Shown here piece after piece: positions 34,531 to 44,330 of a stretch of DNA of 64,000 bases. Position 1 is the stretch's first letter, and each line of letters starts with the position of its first letter. Below the pieces are notes generated by a model. It saw only the letters and a program-made list of their open reading frames with translations, made no database searches and was not told the DNA's origin. The translations under genes and the position numbers were made by a program. Source of the stretch: Hysterangium stoloniferum (taxonomy: Eukaryota > Basidiomycota > Agaricomycetes > Hysterangiales > Hysterangiaceae). Where the stretch lies: NCBI GenBank assembly GCA_015178975.1, contig WHVD01000020.1, forward strand, positions 1 through 64,000. The letters are read 5' to 3'.

Positions 34531-35110
34531 ATATTCTACAAACTGCCCAAACAATAATGCCACCTTAAGGCACAAACTACAAGACACCTGGGCACAAGAC
34601 AATCTGCTACCAATAGATCTAATGCTTGGCAATTTTAATGTGGAAGAAAGGGTTGACAAACTTCCATGCAATGATGATAGTAGGTCAGTAGTGGACGCCT
34701 TACAGGACCTAAAGTCAGCCTTCCAATTGAAAGATGGGCAGAGGCTACCCATCCAATGAGCATTAAGTATACCTACCTGCACAAAGCCAATGAAGTGAGC
34801 TCCTGGATTGACAGAATATACATACATAAGAGACACCCTGGTTCCCTACATCTCTGAGTGGAGAATAAAAAGTGCACCCCTGCAAACAGACCATAATCTA
34901 GTTTCTCTAATTGTTTTACACCCAAGGGCCCCAGGAAAGGGAGATGGACCATCCTTGGTTTTCCACTGAACAGCAAACTATTTATTGAAGAAATCATCCC
35001 AATGGGCCTTAAAATTTAAGCCATGTTAGAAGCAAATGGCAGCCAAAATATGCAGGAAGCAAATGCAGCCTTTAAAATGGATATCATACAGTGGTCAAAA
35101 TGAAGGCAAC
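34530..35110 (+). pseudogene. LINE (Tad1-like) endonuclease-domain remnant
   Basis: In shifting frames the plus strand encodes LMLGNFNVEERVDKLP, SVVDALQDLKSAFQL, YTYLHKANE, SWIDRIYIHKRH, QTDHNLVSLIV and APGKGDGP. Their order matches the endonuclease/exonuclease/phosphatase domain of non-LTR retrotransposon ORF2 (GDFN, DRIYV, TDHxLV). No reverse transcriptase follows, so the copy is truncated. Multiple stops. Confidence 0.75.
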
Positions 35111-36935
35111 TAGCCTCACTGTTACCCTGGATGAAGCTATCATATGAAACAATCCAGATTGAACACCCTGTAAAATGACCTTAGATGCCAGCAGATGAAA
35201 AAAAGTTATTAATAACATTCATGAAGGAAGATCAAAATTCTTTTATTTGCATTAAAACATGAGTATTCTTTGAGACTGCTTCTCCTACAAAGCTTCGTCA
35301 CACATTCCCTTTGCTTTGTGCTTCTGAGCTGGTTGGGGTTTTGGTCTATTTAGAGGGAAAATGTGAGATTCTTGAGTGTCTGGTTCACTGCCTTTACTAA
35401 ATTCTGATCCATGCTACATGAAAGTATGAGTATTAATCTATATCAGATTTTGAAATTGATAGGAAAATATCTGATATTCAGTCTCCTCTGGTTCAGGAAT
35501 ATCACATTTATTCCAAGAGTAGGGAACAAAAGGATATGGACTTTATTTATTCTGATGATTACCTGCATCCAATCCCCATTGTTGAAAGCTGGCAGGCCCT
35601 GCTGCTTTTGAAGATTCAAGCATTTCATGTTTAAGTAATCCAATGGCTTCTTTGTCAACATCTATGGCAGGGAATAGCAGTACCTGGCTATGCTGTATGT
35701 ATATGCAATGAGTGCTTCAGTAGGTCTTGAAATAGTTGTGTATGTTTAGGAAGATCCTCAAAAGGTGGGTCATCAGGGGATAATCAGATGTAGAACTGTG
35801 TCAGAATAAGAAGAGTCATTGCACTAGCTGCAGATACTCAGTAGATCCATGTATCCATGTTCATTGTACCAGAGTCTAGGTTTTCATGCAGCCAATAATA
35901 TATCATGGCAATTATTATTGAAGAAGGATTTCCAGATAACAGTATGAGATGGTTTTTAAGGTGAGTGAATTCAACCTTCAACTTTGAAATAACCTTCCAG
36001 GTGTACAGGTAATCCAAAGCAGGACATTCTTCTCTTTTAACTTCTTTTGGTATCTTCACCAGCTTGTTAAGCAATAGAAATGAGGTTTCAGAAGAGCATC
36101 AAACATTGGAAATGAGGGATAATGAAGGTAATCCAAGATCTTGTCATCTTCATGTGATAATGAGCACACCAAAACTCTGAAATTCTAAACAGAGGGTTAG
36201 ACATGATGCAATAAGTTGAATTTGAGCTATCATTTACATTAAACAATTGAATATTTCATTTTATGTGTCTGACACTATATCTTTCTTCCTCCGATATCTT
36301 TTCCCTTAAGTATCTACCCAGGGTTATATATTCATTAATATCTACTCTTAATATAATAATACTGAAGAAGAGAATGAATATTTTATATCATGATCTCCAT
36401 AATAAAGAAGGTTTATATCCTCATCAGAAATTTGTAAGATTTAAGTCTCCCCATAGACCATATAGATCTATTCTTCTACATCAATGTATTATACATAAAT
36501 TGAATATAATTTATAATCATCAATATGTATAGGTCTATACATACATAGCTCTGTCATGGATGTCCAATCTCAGTTGAGAGAGCAAGTTGTAAAATACTAC
36601 TAAGGCTATTTTCATGGACTTGTAGCATTTTACAATATGCTTTATTTCCTTCTGAGTTATATGTGATTGAGAGGGACATTGGAGGAGGTGTTGTGAGCAT
36701 TGGTGCTGGATTCTCTTTCTCATGTCAAGAGAAGTTTGTTGTACAACACTCCAGATCCATCACCTTCTGGTTTCTTTCTCTTGCTTTTTTGCCTCTCTTT
36801 CTATATTTTAATAGTAAATTTTCTAGATTATCATCTCCATCTATAATATTATCATCCTCATCTTAATAATGTGAGTATTTTGATCTATAATAACAGTGTA
36901 ATTATGTTCATCTGTAATGATATGTAATATGACCT
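35111..36935. other. AT-rich stretch, no recognised gene
   Basis: Short minus-strand frames at 35443-35661 and 35838-36074 encode no motif I recognise. Nothing else stands out. Confidence 0.4.
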
Positions 36936-37280
36936 TCATTTATTACATATAATAATCTCATTACCATATTCATCTATAATAACATCACCATCTTCATCTA
37001 TGATAATATCACCACCTTCATCTATAATCTCATTATTATCTCCATCATCTTCATTTTCTATCGCATTCCTTTGTTCATTTCCATTATCCATAATAAAGTT
37101 ATACCCACAATGAATTTCCTTTATATCAATAATGTCATTCCTATACTTATAAATAGTAGATAAAGCTCTAGGATTACCATTAATATTAAGTGTGTACCCT
37201 TCCAAGTCAACCATACCTACACTATCTAAATGAAAAGTAACAGTTTCATAGCCATTCTTGTGAGAATGGAACACTCCCAT
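36936..37280 (-). CDS. Unrecognised ORF with acidic IIDE repeats
   Basis: A 114-codon frame with an ordinary N-terminal half (HLDSVGMVDLEGYTLNINGN) and a C-terminal half of repeated (I)IIDE(D/Y)GD/N units encoded by an ATC/TCATC-type simple repeat at 36940-37060. It may be an exon of a decayed gene or chance translation of a microsatellite. No family recognised. Confidence 0.25.
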   Translation of the reverse strand: MGVFHSHKNGYETVTFHLDSVGMVDLEGYTLNINGNPRALSTIYKYRNDIIDIKEIHCGYNFIMDNGNEQRNAIENEDDGDNNEIIDEGGDIIIDEDGDVIIDEYGNEIIICNK

Positions 37281-37342
37281 TTCTTGAAGCTCAAATAAGC
37301 CAACTCCACTCTTGTAAACTCAAAAGAGGCCCATTATCAACT

Positions 37343-38023
37343 CACCAGCTTGCCAAAGACACAAACAATTCACTACCTTCAACACAAACACTACCAGATA
37401 ACAAATGGCAATTTGCAATCATGTTTATACTCACAGGTTCTTCCAAGCTCAGATGTTGGAAATTGTGTAAAGGTGAACAGATATGTAAGAGTACACCCTC
37501 TATAATGGAAATCTGGGTACACATTCCCATCATGCTTGTTTTGTCCCTGGATCATGAGGACTTGACAGAGACATGGGGTCTGCCTAAAAAGCTCAAATTA
37601 TTTCATAATTCAACCCATTTTGAAGGTCTCCACTACAACCTTGTAGGCAATGCTATCTATGAGCATGATGGTTTAGAACATGCAGAACCCTCAGTAAAAA
37701 TACAAAAAGGTACTATATCACAATACCTTGAAAAGAAGATTCTGACAGTTTCAGGCATATCTTCATATACTAGTGCTGTTATAGATGTGTTTCAAGGTGG
37801 AATTAAAGCCCAGGAAGAACTTCAGAAAATACAAAGAAAAGTCTTGGCTAATCACCATATTCTTGTAAACTACAATTCTTCAGTAACACTGCCTCAAGCC
37901 ACTCTAAATCCTACTATCATTTCTCTATTTCCATCAGAGGAATGCTTATGGCTCACAAACCCCAATAGGTGGGATATTCAAGATTATATTTGTAAATCAC
38001 CACATGACATTCCTCATGACTGA
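37343..38023 (+). CDS. Unrecognised ORF, truncated by a family B LTR
   Basis: The frame is open from about 37343 (first ATG 37421) for roughly 225 codons. It has mixed composition without low-complexity bias and segments such as FEGLHYNLVGNAIYEHDG and SQYLEKKILTVSGISS. The stop at 38021-38023 lies in the adjoining LTR fragment, so the true C-terminus is lost. It could be a TE-encoded or host protein; I recognise no motif. Confidence 0.4.
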   Translation, partial: HQLAKDTNNSLPSTQTLPDNKWQFAIMFILTGSSKLRCWKLCKGEQICKSTPSIMEIWVHIPIMLVLSLDHEDLTETWGLPKKLKLFHNSTHFEGLHYNLVGNAIYEHDGLEHAEPSVKIQKGTISQYLEKKILTVSGISSYTSAVIDVFQGGIKAQEELQKIQRKVLANHHILVNYNSSVTLPQATLNPTIISLFPSEECLWLTNPNRWDIQDYICKSPHDIPHD

Positions 38024-38227
38024 CACGTGGGACGAGGTCGGACATAGACAGGGGTGGAGTCCAGTGGGTTTTCTGGTGACTGAAACACAATGTAACGAAG
38101 TTGAACGTGGACAAGTCTGACATACAGAGTCTGGTGGGAATTCTGGTAAACTGACAATGGGTGCGTATAGTGTGCGGGTGCATATACGTTAGTGCCCAGA
38201 GTCCAGCAGGAATTCTGGTCGTAACAG
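38018..38227 (-). repeat. Family B LTR fragment
   Basis: It covers the first about 210 bp of a minus-strand family B LTR, starting TGTTACGACCAG at 38227. It separates the unknown ORF from the Copia remnant. Confidence 0.8.
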
Positions 38228-38228
38228 A

Positions 38229-39068
38229 CCCACTGTGTAGTTGATTTGTGTTGGAGTTGGCAATGATTGCTCTAAATGTCTCCTTACCCATAACATGTCT
38301 GACTGTCATCTAGTTCTGACACCTATGGTGGCACCTGATACATCCCTTTCCAAGAAAATAGGTCCTGAGAATGCTGCAGAGGTGGATTTCATGTGTAGAG
38401 TTCCTTACCTCAGTGCTGTTGGGTCTTTACAGTACCTAGCTACCATGACTCATCCAGATATTGCCTATACTGTATTCTACTTGGCACACTTTAATTGCAA
38501 TCCTGGACCAAAGCATTGGGCAGCAGTGAAGCACTTATTCAGATACCTAAAGGGTACACTGGAATATAAGTTGCATTACTCTGGTGAATGTGGCACTGAA
38601 TTATTCACCACATACACTGATGCTGCTCATGGTGATTGCATTGATTCTGGAAGATCCACTGGGGGTTATGTCACAATGATGGCTGGAGGTGCTATTGGCT
38701 GGAATAGTAAACTGCAAAGCATTGTCACACTTTCTACAACAGAAGCAGAATTTGTCTCTGCTATAGAAGCTGGCAAGGAGATTGCCTGGGTGTGGAACAT
38801 CTTAGGTGAATTTGGCTACCAAGTTAATCAACCCTCCACTCTACACATTGACAACCAGTCTGCCATCAGTGTGGCTAAGGACCCTCACCATCATGGGAGG
38901 ATGAAACATCTTGACCTTCATTACTATTGGCTTAGAGATCCTGTGAATGCCAAGTGTATTACTCCTTCCTATATTCCTACTGTAGAACAAATTGCAGATA
39001 TTCTAACCAAGCCTCTGTCCCCTCCCAAGGTTCAATTTTGCTGTGATGGAATGGGTATCAGGACTTAG
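38229..39068 (+). pseudogene. Copia RT C-terminus and RNase H
   Basis: A 276-codon uninterrupted frame with Copia-specific order: YLSAVGSLQYLATMTHPDIAY, LFRYLKGTLEYKLHYS, TYTDAAHGDCIDSGRSTGGY (RNase H first Asp), WNSKLQSIVTLSTTEAEF, IDNQSAISVAKDP, RMKHLDLHYY and QIADILTKPL. It is the C-terminal end of Copia pol. Everything upstream is missing, displaced by the LTR fragment at 38227. It is followed by 3' untranslated sequence, purine tract and LTR. Confidence 0.92.
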
Positions 39069-39159
39069 TTTCATTTTCTCTCTTCTTACTCTCTGTAGTT
39101 TTAGCAAAGTCACACACACTCTTTCTTTTTCTTTGGAGACATGTGAGATCAGGGGGGTC

Positions 39160-39405
39160 TGTTAAAACTGCCTCCACTGTCTCTAAGACCTTCTAGAAGC
39201 TTCTAGCATGTTCCAAAGTATTTTTAGAGGCATCTCCCATGACAGCTGTCAATCAGCTGTCAGTTTCCATTCAAGTTGTCAATCAGCTGTCAAGCTTACT
39301 GATCATATGTAACATACATATATAAGCTTGTAGGTAGTTACTTGAATAGTAACAACTTTCCTCAGGCTTCAGTGTTTCACTGTAAGTCACAGGTCACATT
39401 TAACA
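39160..39405 (+). repeat. Copia 3' LTR
   Basis: After the purine tract AGATCAGGGGGGTC the sequence runs TGTTAAAACTGCC to CACATTTAACA, 246 bp with TGTTAAA/TTTAACA inverted ends. It contains TTCTAGAAGCTTC (39191-39203), a three-unit heat-shock element, and TATATAAG at 39319-39326. Confidence 0.8.
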
Positions 39406-40302
39406 AACTCCATATTGGGAAAATTCACTCCCAACTCCCTGATTCACTTCCAACACCTTCCAGAGGTACCCAAGCTCTCCCCCAGGGATCAGCACCTGGT
39501 TCAGTCTATCACCTCTGGAGAGGTTGATAATACCTCCCAGGCCAAGTCTCACCTCTCCCTCAATGTCTGCACACAGACAATTCACAATGCATTGAAGAAA
39601 GAGAATTTGAAGGCTGTGGTGAGGCCCAAAAGACCCCTTCTTGCCTCTCAACACATCAAGGCTTGATATGAGTTTTCTGTCAAGTACCAGTATTGGACTG
39701 AGGAGGACTGGTTTAGGGGTATCTTCTCAGATGAGACCAAAATCAATCATTTGGGCTCTGATGGGAGGTGGTGGGTGTGGAAAAGTCCAGGTTCTGCACT
39801 CACTCAGTAGTATATCAATGGAACTATCAAATTTGGAGGGGTGAATCTGATGATTTGGGGATACATGACAGCACATGGTGTGGGGTACATGTGCAAGGTA
39901 GATGAGAGGATGGATGGGGAGATGCACAGGGACATATTGGAGGACTATAACTTCAAAATAGTGGAGTATTATGGGATAGACAGGGAAATATTTGTCTTCC
40001 AGCAGGACAATGATCCTAAACATACTTACAAGTTGGCCAAGGATTGGTTCAAGGACTATCAGGTGGAGGTTTTAGACTGGCCTGCACAGTCTCCAGACCT
40101 GAATCCAGTAGAACACTTATGGTGGAGTTGAAGTGAAGGCTTGGAACATACCCTGAGGCACCCAAGAGCATGTTGGAGCTCTGGGAGAGGGTGGAGGTAG
40201 AATGGGAGGGTATTCTAAGGGAGAAATGCCTTGAATTGATCAAGAGCATGTCTAGAATGGTTGCTGCAATGCTAAAGGCCAAGGGGGGATACACTAAATA
40301 CT
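39406..40302 (+). pseudogene. Second Tc1-like transposase, decayed
   Basis: Pieces in two frames align with the transposase at 22022-23103: LSPRDQHLVQSITSGE, KRPLLASQHIKA, SDETKINHLGSDGRWWVW, QQDNDPKHTYK, PAQSPDLNPVEHLW and AAMLKAKGGYTKY. DD34E spacing is kept. Internal stops (for example TGA near 39664 and TAG near 39808) and a frame break after EHLW are present. The N-terminal DNA-binding part is cut off by the Copia LTR. Confidence 0.85.
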
Positions 40303-40332
40303 GAAACTGGAAAAAACTGGTAGTTAATTACA

Positions 40333-40541
40333 AGAGCAAAAAAAGTGTCTGGATGCACCATGTCCATTGTTCATTTTCTACTCCCCTGATAAGGAAAGCT
40401 ATGATGACAGGCATATGTCATCATATAGGTCAGATGTATACCTCTTACTTCTGATTTTTTCTGATGTGTATCTATTTTATTTCTGGAGCTGTGAACCCCT
40501 CTTTCCAATTTCACCAAACATCTGGACACTTTTTTGGGTCA
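40333..40541. repeat. Tc1 terminal repeats, outward-facing pair
   Basis: AAAAAAGTGTCTGGATG at about 40336 begins the right terminal repeat of the preceding Tc1 relic. CATCTGGACACTTTTTT at about 40523-40539 is the near-perfect inverse and looks like the left end of another copy. Sequence right of 40541 is family B pol, so the second copy is truncated. Confidence 0.5.
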
Positions 40542-40797
40542 CTTCTATGTTAAAGCCATGTGCAGCTAACACTATCCCAGACTGCATACAACCTCCACTC
40601 CCTCTGAGGCCCAGAATCTTCTGCTAGAGAGTAGCAACTTATGGCAGAAGTGTCTCTCAGAAAATCTCTGGGGACTCTATGGGGAGTTCTGGGATGGAGA
40701 GTATGTGGGTCTGAGGATGGGGAATATGAGGGTCCACAGGGACCGAAGAGATGAATGAGCTGGCTGAGGAGAGCAAGGAGAGGGGGGCAGAGGAAAC
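40542..40797 (+). pseudogene. Family B pol stub fused to accessory-gene C-terminus (copy 4)
   Basis: Pol sequence SMLKPCAANTIPDCIQPPLP (just before the chromodomain) is followed at about 40606 by accessory-gene C-terminal coding (EAQNLLLESSN, GEFWDGEYVGL, GAEETLD) on the same strand. Normally the two genes are convergent. The join is one end of a local inversion (see findings). Confidence 0.65.
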
Positions 40798-40976
40798 TTT
40801 AGATTAAATAATAATATTGTTTTTTAAAAAAAACTTCAGAAAATGCATGAGCAATGGAAAGGCGACAGGAAACCCACTTAAAAGGACAAGTCAAAACCTG
40901 TAAAGCAACAAGAGACATAGGGTGACAAGGAAAAATGATGTGAGTCCAGGAGGTACAGGGTCCACAGGTAATGTGG

Positions 40977-41195
40977 CTAGAGAGAAGACAATGTACCAGG
41001 TTTGTCTGGGTAAGCCATATGAATATCAAGTACAATTTCCATGGCATTCCCAAGTTCTGTGGCCAAAGTCCAAGAGGTTTCTTCATCAGTGTCCTCATAA
41101 TCTGCCCACTTGACTAGGTAAAGCAGTTTACAAGTGCACTGACATTTATCAATCTTTGAGTTTAAGATTTGTGAGATCCACAACTGGTTTTCTGG
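40977..41195 (-). pseudogene. Chromodomain end of family B pol, inverted
   Basis: The minus strand encodes WISQILNSKIDKCQCTCKLL, then YLVKWADYEDTDEETSW and PDKPGTLSSL, the C-terminus of family B pol. Upstream it is fused to accessory-gene exon 3 at about 41195 instead of the rest of pol. Confidence 0.8.
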
Positions 41196-41463
41196 TAGCA
41201 GACCACATTCCAGTCTTGGCAACCAGAACACTACAGCTTGTTCTTCATGTCCAGGCACATAGGTGGCAATTTTTCCTCTATATCTGTATATAGTACCAGC
41301 TGGCCATAGAGCCCTCACTACTTACCTTATTTTGGAGAGTCCTGGGATCACCCTCAGATTCCAACTTAACCTTTACTGCTCTGCACTAAGGAAGCACTTC
41401 GGTAAGAATACTAAGATAATAATAATTAGACAAACCTTTCCCATGGACATCTCAGCTACCCAG
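41196..41463 (-). pseudogene. Zinc-cluster accessory gene, copy 5 (exons 1-3, split by B4)
   Basis: Part of exon 3 (to 41277), a 48 bp intron (41278-41325), exon 2 (41326-41385, KLESEGDPRTLQNK), a 50 bp intron (41386-41435) and the end of exon 1 (41436-41463) are recognisable. Exon 1 continues at 48733-48848 beyond the inserted B4 element (EQEEIVRKAVEATWGVAE). Donor and acceptor positions match copies 3 and 6. The zinc cluster is degraded: most cysteines are lost and a TGA is present. Confidence 0.65.
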
Positions 41464-42271
41464 TGTTATGACCGGAATTCCCACCAGACTCCAGGCACTA
41501 ACTTATATGCACCTGCACCCTACATGCACCCATTATCAGTTTACCGGAATACCTGCTGGACTCCGTATGTCAGACCTGTCCATACTTGACCTTTGTTACT
41601 TCATGTATCAGTCACCGGAATACCTGCCAGACTCTGTCCCTGTCTATATCCAACCCTGTCCCATGCATCAGTCACCAGACCCCACTTGGAAAACCCATCA
41701 ACCCTCTAACTGAGCCCCATTCCCATTATAGTCAAATGACCTGTCACAATTCAGACTCCACTCCTGCCCTGTTCCCATTATGGTTTTATGACCTGTCACA
41801 ATTTGGACTCCACTCCACTCTCTTCTGTTCCTAACACCAAGTTTGGTGTTTATTTATCTCGTTTTATGTTTGCTAGTTTAGTTTTCATTATTACTGGATT
41901 TGGTATATTATTCTTTTACAGTCTATACAGTCTGGCAGATGTTGTACATACAATCCAGTCAGAAAATCAGCTTAGACTCTCCCCAGCAATCTTAGTATAT
42001 TTTCCACTCTAAATTCCTCTTTGAAAACACACCACTCTTACTTGTTGGAGCCCACAGGCTCTGACCCATCTATCACTCAATCTCCGACTTATTTATCTCG
42101 ACTCCCTGACCTCTCGACCCACAAACTCTGCCCGGACTCCCCAGGATTCCCATCTGCCCATTTGAACTTGGACAAGACAATCTCGCAAGGGTGCAGCCTA
42201 TAAGCTGAAGCCAAGTCCTACCAGCTTTCCGACAGGTTTCTCCAGAAACCCTCCATGTATGCACCTTAACA
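41464..42271 (+). repeat. 5' LTR of B4
   Basis: The 808 bp LTR runs TGTTATGACCGG to CACCTTAACA. It holds a TATA-like box (41924-41930), the probable transcript start at AGTCAGAAAAT (41957-41967) and the AAGCTGAAGCCAAGTCCT block (42202-42219). Confidence 0.9.
41924..41967 (+). promoter_or_regulatory. Family B core promoter and R start
   Basis: TATACAG here, TATATAG in the LTRs at 44761 and 46612, lies 33 bp upstream of AGTCAGAAAAT. In self-primed elements the RNA 5' end is the sequence that pairs with the primer site, so transcription should begin at 41957. The spacing is right for a Pol II TATA promoter. Confidence 0.6.
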
Positions 42272-42273
42272 GT

Positions 42274-42284
42274 ATTTTCTGACT
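42274..42284 (+). promoter_or_regulatory. Self-priming primer-binding site of B4
   Basis: ATTTTCTGACT starts three bases after the 5' LTR and is the exact complement of 41957-41967. The same pair occurs in B1. Confidence 0.65.
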
Positions 42285-42306
42285 AAGTCTCGCAGATTGT
42301 TCAATA

Positions 42307-43252
42307 TGCCACCAAGAAGAAAAGCACACATACAGGAATCATTACTGGACCTTCAACTCTTCATTCCCCACTACCAGCCAGACACTCACAAACCAGCCGG
42401 ATGCTACGGAAGAAGCCCATATCGAAGAAGTCCCAGAAAACCCGGATGAATCCAAGCACAAGGACGAGTCCATGGCCCCCGACAAGGGCAAAGGTGTCGA
42501 AAATCCTCATCTAAAGATCAACTGCCACTTTCGGACCCTGCCTCTAAGTTATTAGCAATCACTTTAGAGAGATTGATGAATCACATGCTTGGAGAAGGCA
42601 ATAAGAAGGATCCAGAACCTCCACGATCAAAAGTCAATGCTCTGGAACCCTTCATGGGTTCCAACCCCAACAAACGTTCCACTTTCCTCATGCAATGTCA
42701 CTTCAATTTCTGTGATAGATCCACTGCATTCTCCATGGCCCCCCAAAAAGTCAATTATGCACTTTCATACTTGTCAGGATCCACATTGAAATGGTTCGAA
42801 CTGGGTTTTAGTGGACTTTCCGAGGGAGCCGCTTTGGCTCAAAGATTGAGATGCTTTTGTTGAGGAGCTAGAAACCAACTTTGGCCCATATGACCCAACC
42901 AGAGAAGCCAAGAATAGTCTCACTAATCTTTGTATGAAGGACACACAGCGCATCATGGACTATATCATCCAATTCAATAATCTTGCAGCTCATTGTCAGT
43001 GGGGTGATCCCACTCTCTGCCACCAAATCTATGCCAGTCTGTCATCCCACCTTAAAGACGAAGTCTCAAAAGGAGAAGATGGCAAGTCAAAATGTGGATG
43101 CACACTATTGGGAACATTATGCAGAAGTTGCCCATGAGACCTCCACAGAGAAAGTGAACAAGTCCATGGCCAATAAAACCAACAACAACAACTCCTCAAC
43201 CAGCATCCAAAAATCCATGCAATCTGACAAGAAGAACAATAAAAAGTCTTCT

Positions 43253-43284
<32 letters not shown>

Positions 43285-43540
43285 AGGTCAACGTCCGGCA
43301 AGCAAACCAGAAAACCCGACCTCACAGGCAAGCTCGGACCCGATGGCAAATTGACCCCACAAGAACGACAACATTGTATAGACAATAACCTTTGTCTCTT
43401 GTGTGGAAAACCCAGTCATTGAGTTCTGGAATGTCCACTGGCAAAAGCAAACTCTGCAAAAGGTCAAACAGCCAAGACTTCCTCCACAGAAACCCACCCC
43501 ATTAAAGGACAAACCAGCTTCTGACTTGAAAAAAGAGTGA
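42307..43540 (+). pseudogene. B4 Gag
   Basis: It begins with the family start MPPRRKAH at 42307. The Gag core appears as FLMQCHFNFCDRSTAF, LSYLSGSTLKWFELGF, MKDTQRIMDYIIQFNNLAAH, followed by an Asn repeat (43255-43285, AAC units) and a zinc knuckle CLLCGKPSH-stop-VLEC near 43397-43435. The stop is TGA where B1 has an Arg codon. Several frameshifts break the rest. Confidence 0.85.
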
Positions 43541-43564
43541 GCAACCCCACAGACTCCATGCTGG

Positions 43565-44330
43565 TTGGGGGTTGCATTGCCTCTCCGTGCATTCAAGAGT
43601 TTACCCATCTCAATGCATCCGCTCTTTTGCATTCTGATTCACTTTTTATTAAACTTATGTATGTCTAATATGATTCTGAAATTCATTTTTTCAGCACTCA
43701 TAGATTCCGGCTCAACTCATTGTTTTTTAGATACAAAATTCACACAAATTAATCTGTTGTCAACTTATCTGATAAATCCTGTTGGCCTCCAACCTTTTGA
43801 TGGCACAAGCAATTCAGTTGTCACCCAAGCTTGTGATTTATCCATCTGTTTCCTGTGTGGAACATCCCAGTTGGTCACTTTCTATGTGACCCAGTTAGAC
43901 TCAAGTTGCTCGGTTGTCCTAGGACATAACTGGCTTACCTGCTACAATCCGTTGATTGACTGGGTAGCAACAGCATAACTTTCCAGACACACGTGGCTTC
44001 CGAGAAAACTGTACCCATCATGGCCTCCATGGCACCCATGGCCTTCCCAGCAACTGCAGTCTCGAGGACTCCTGTGATCCCTATGGCACCCATGGCTTCC
44101 CCGTAACCCATAGCACCTCCATCTATTTCTCTCATTAATGCTGCAGTGTTTATTAGGGGTACAAAAATGGACAGGTCCCAGGCATTCACTATCAATTTGA
44201 AAATTGATGAAGCAACCAGTTGTTTCTCAACTCCGGTATCTGCATCTGAGCAAACTGCTGACCTAGAAGGCATCCTGGAGAAATATCACGACTTCACGGA
44301 TGGTTTTAGTAAGTGGAAAGCTGACTAGCT
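43565..44330 (+). pseudogene. B4 aspartic protease
   Basis: ALIDSGSTHCFLDTKF and VVLGHNWLTCYNPLIDW mark the retropepsin-like domain, open from 43565 to 43978. The Ala/Met-rich linker and EKYHDFTDGFSKWKAD follow in other frames with stops. It is collinear with B1 at 10844-11700. Confidence 0.82.

Noticed and set aside
34315..34836. 173-codon minus-strand frame
   Set aside because: It overlaps the plus-strand LINE endonuclease motifs, which are specific; the minus frame shows none.
43255..43285. AAC repeat as a microsatellite feature
   Set aside because: It is the Asn-rich linker of Gag, present in B1 as well.
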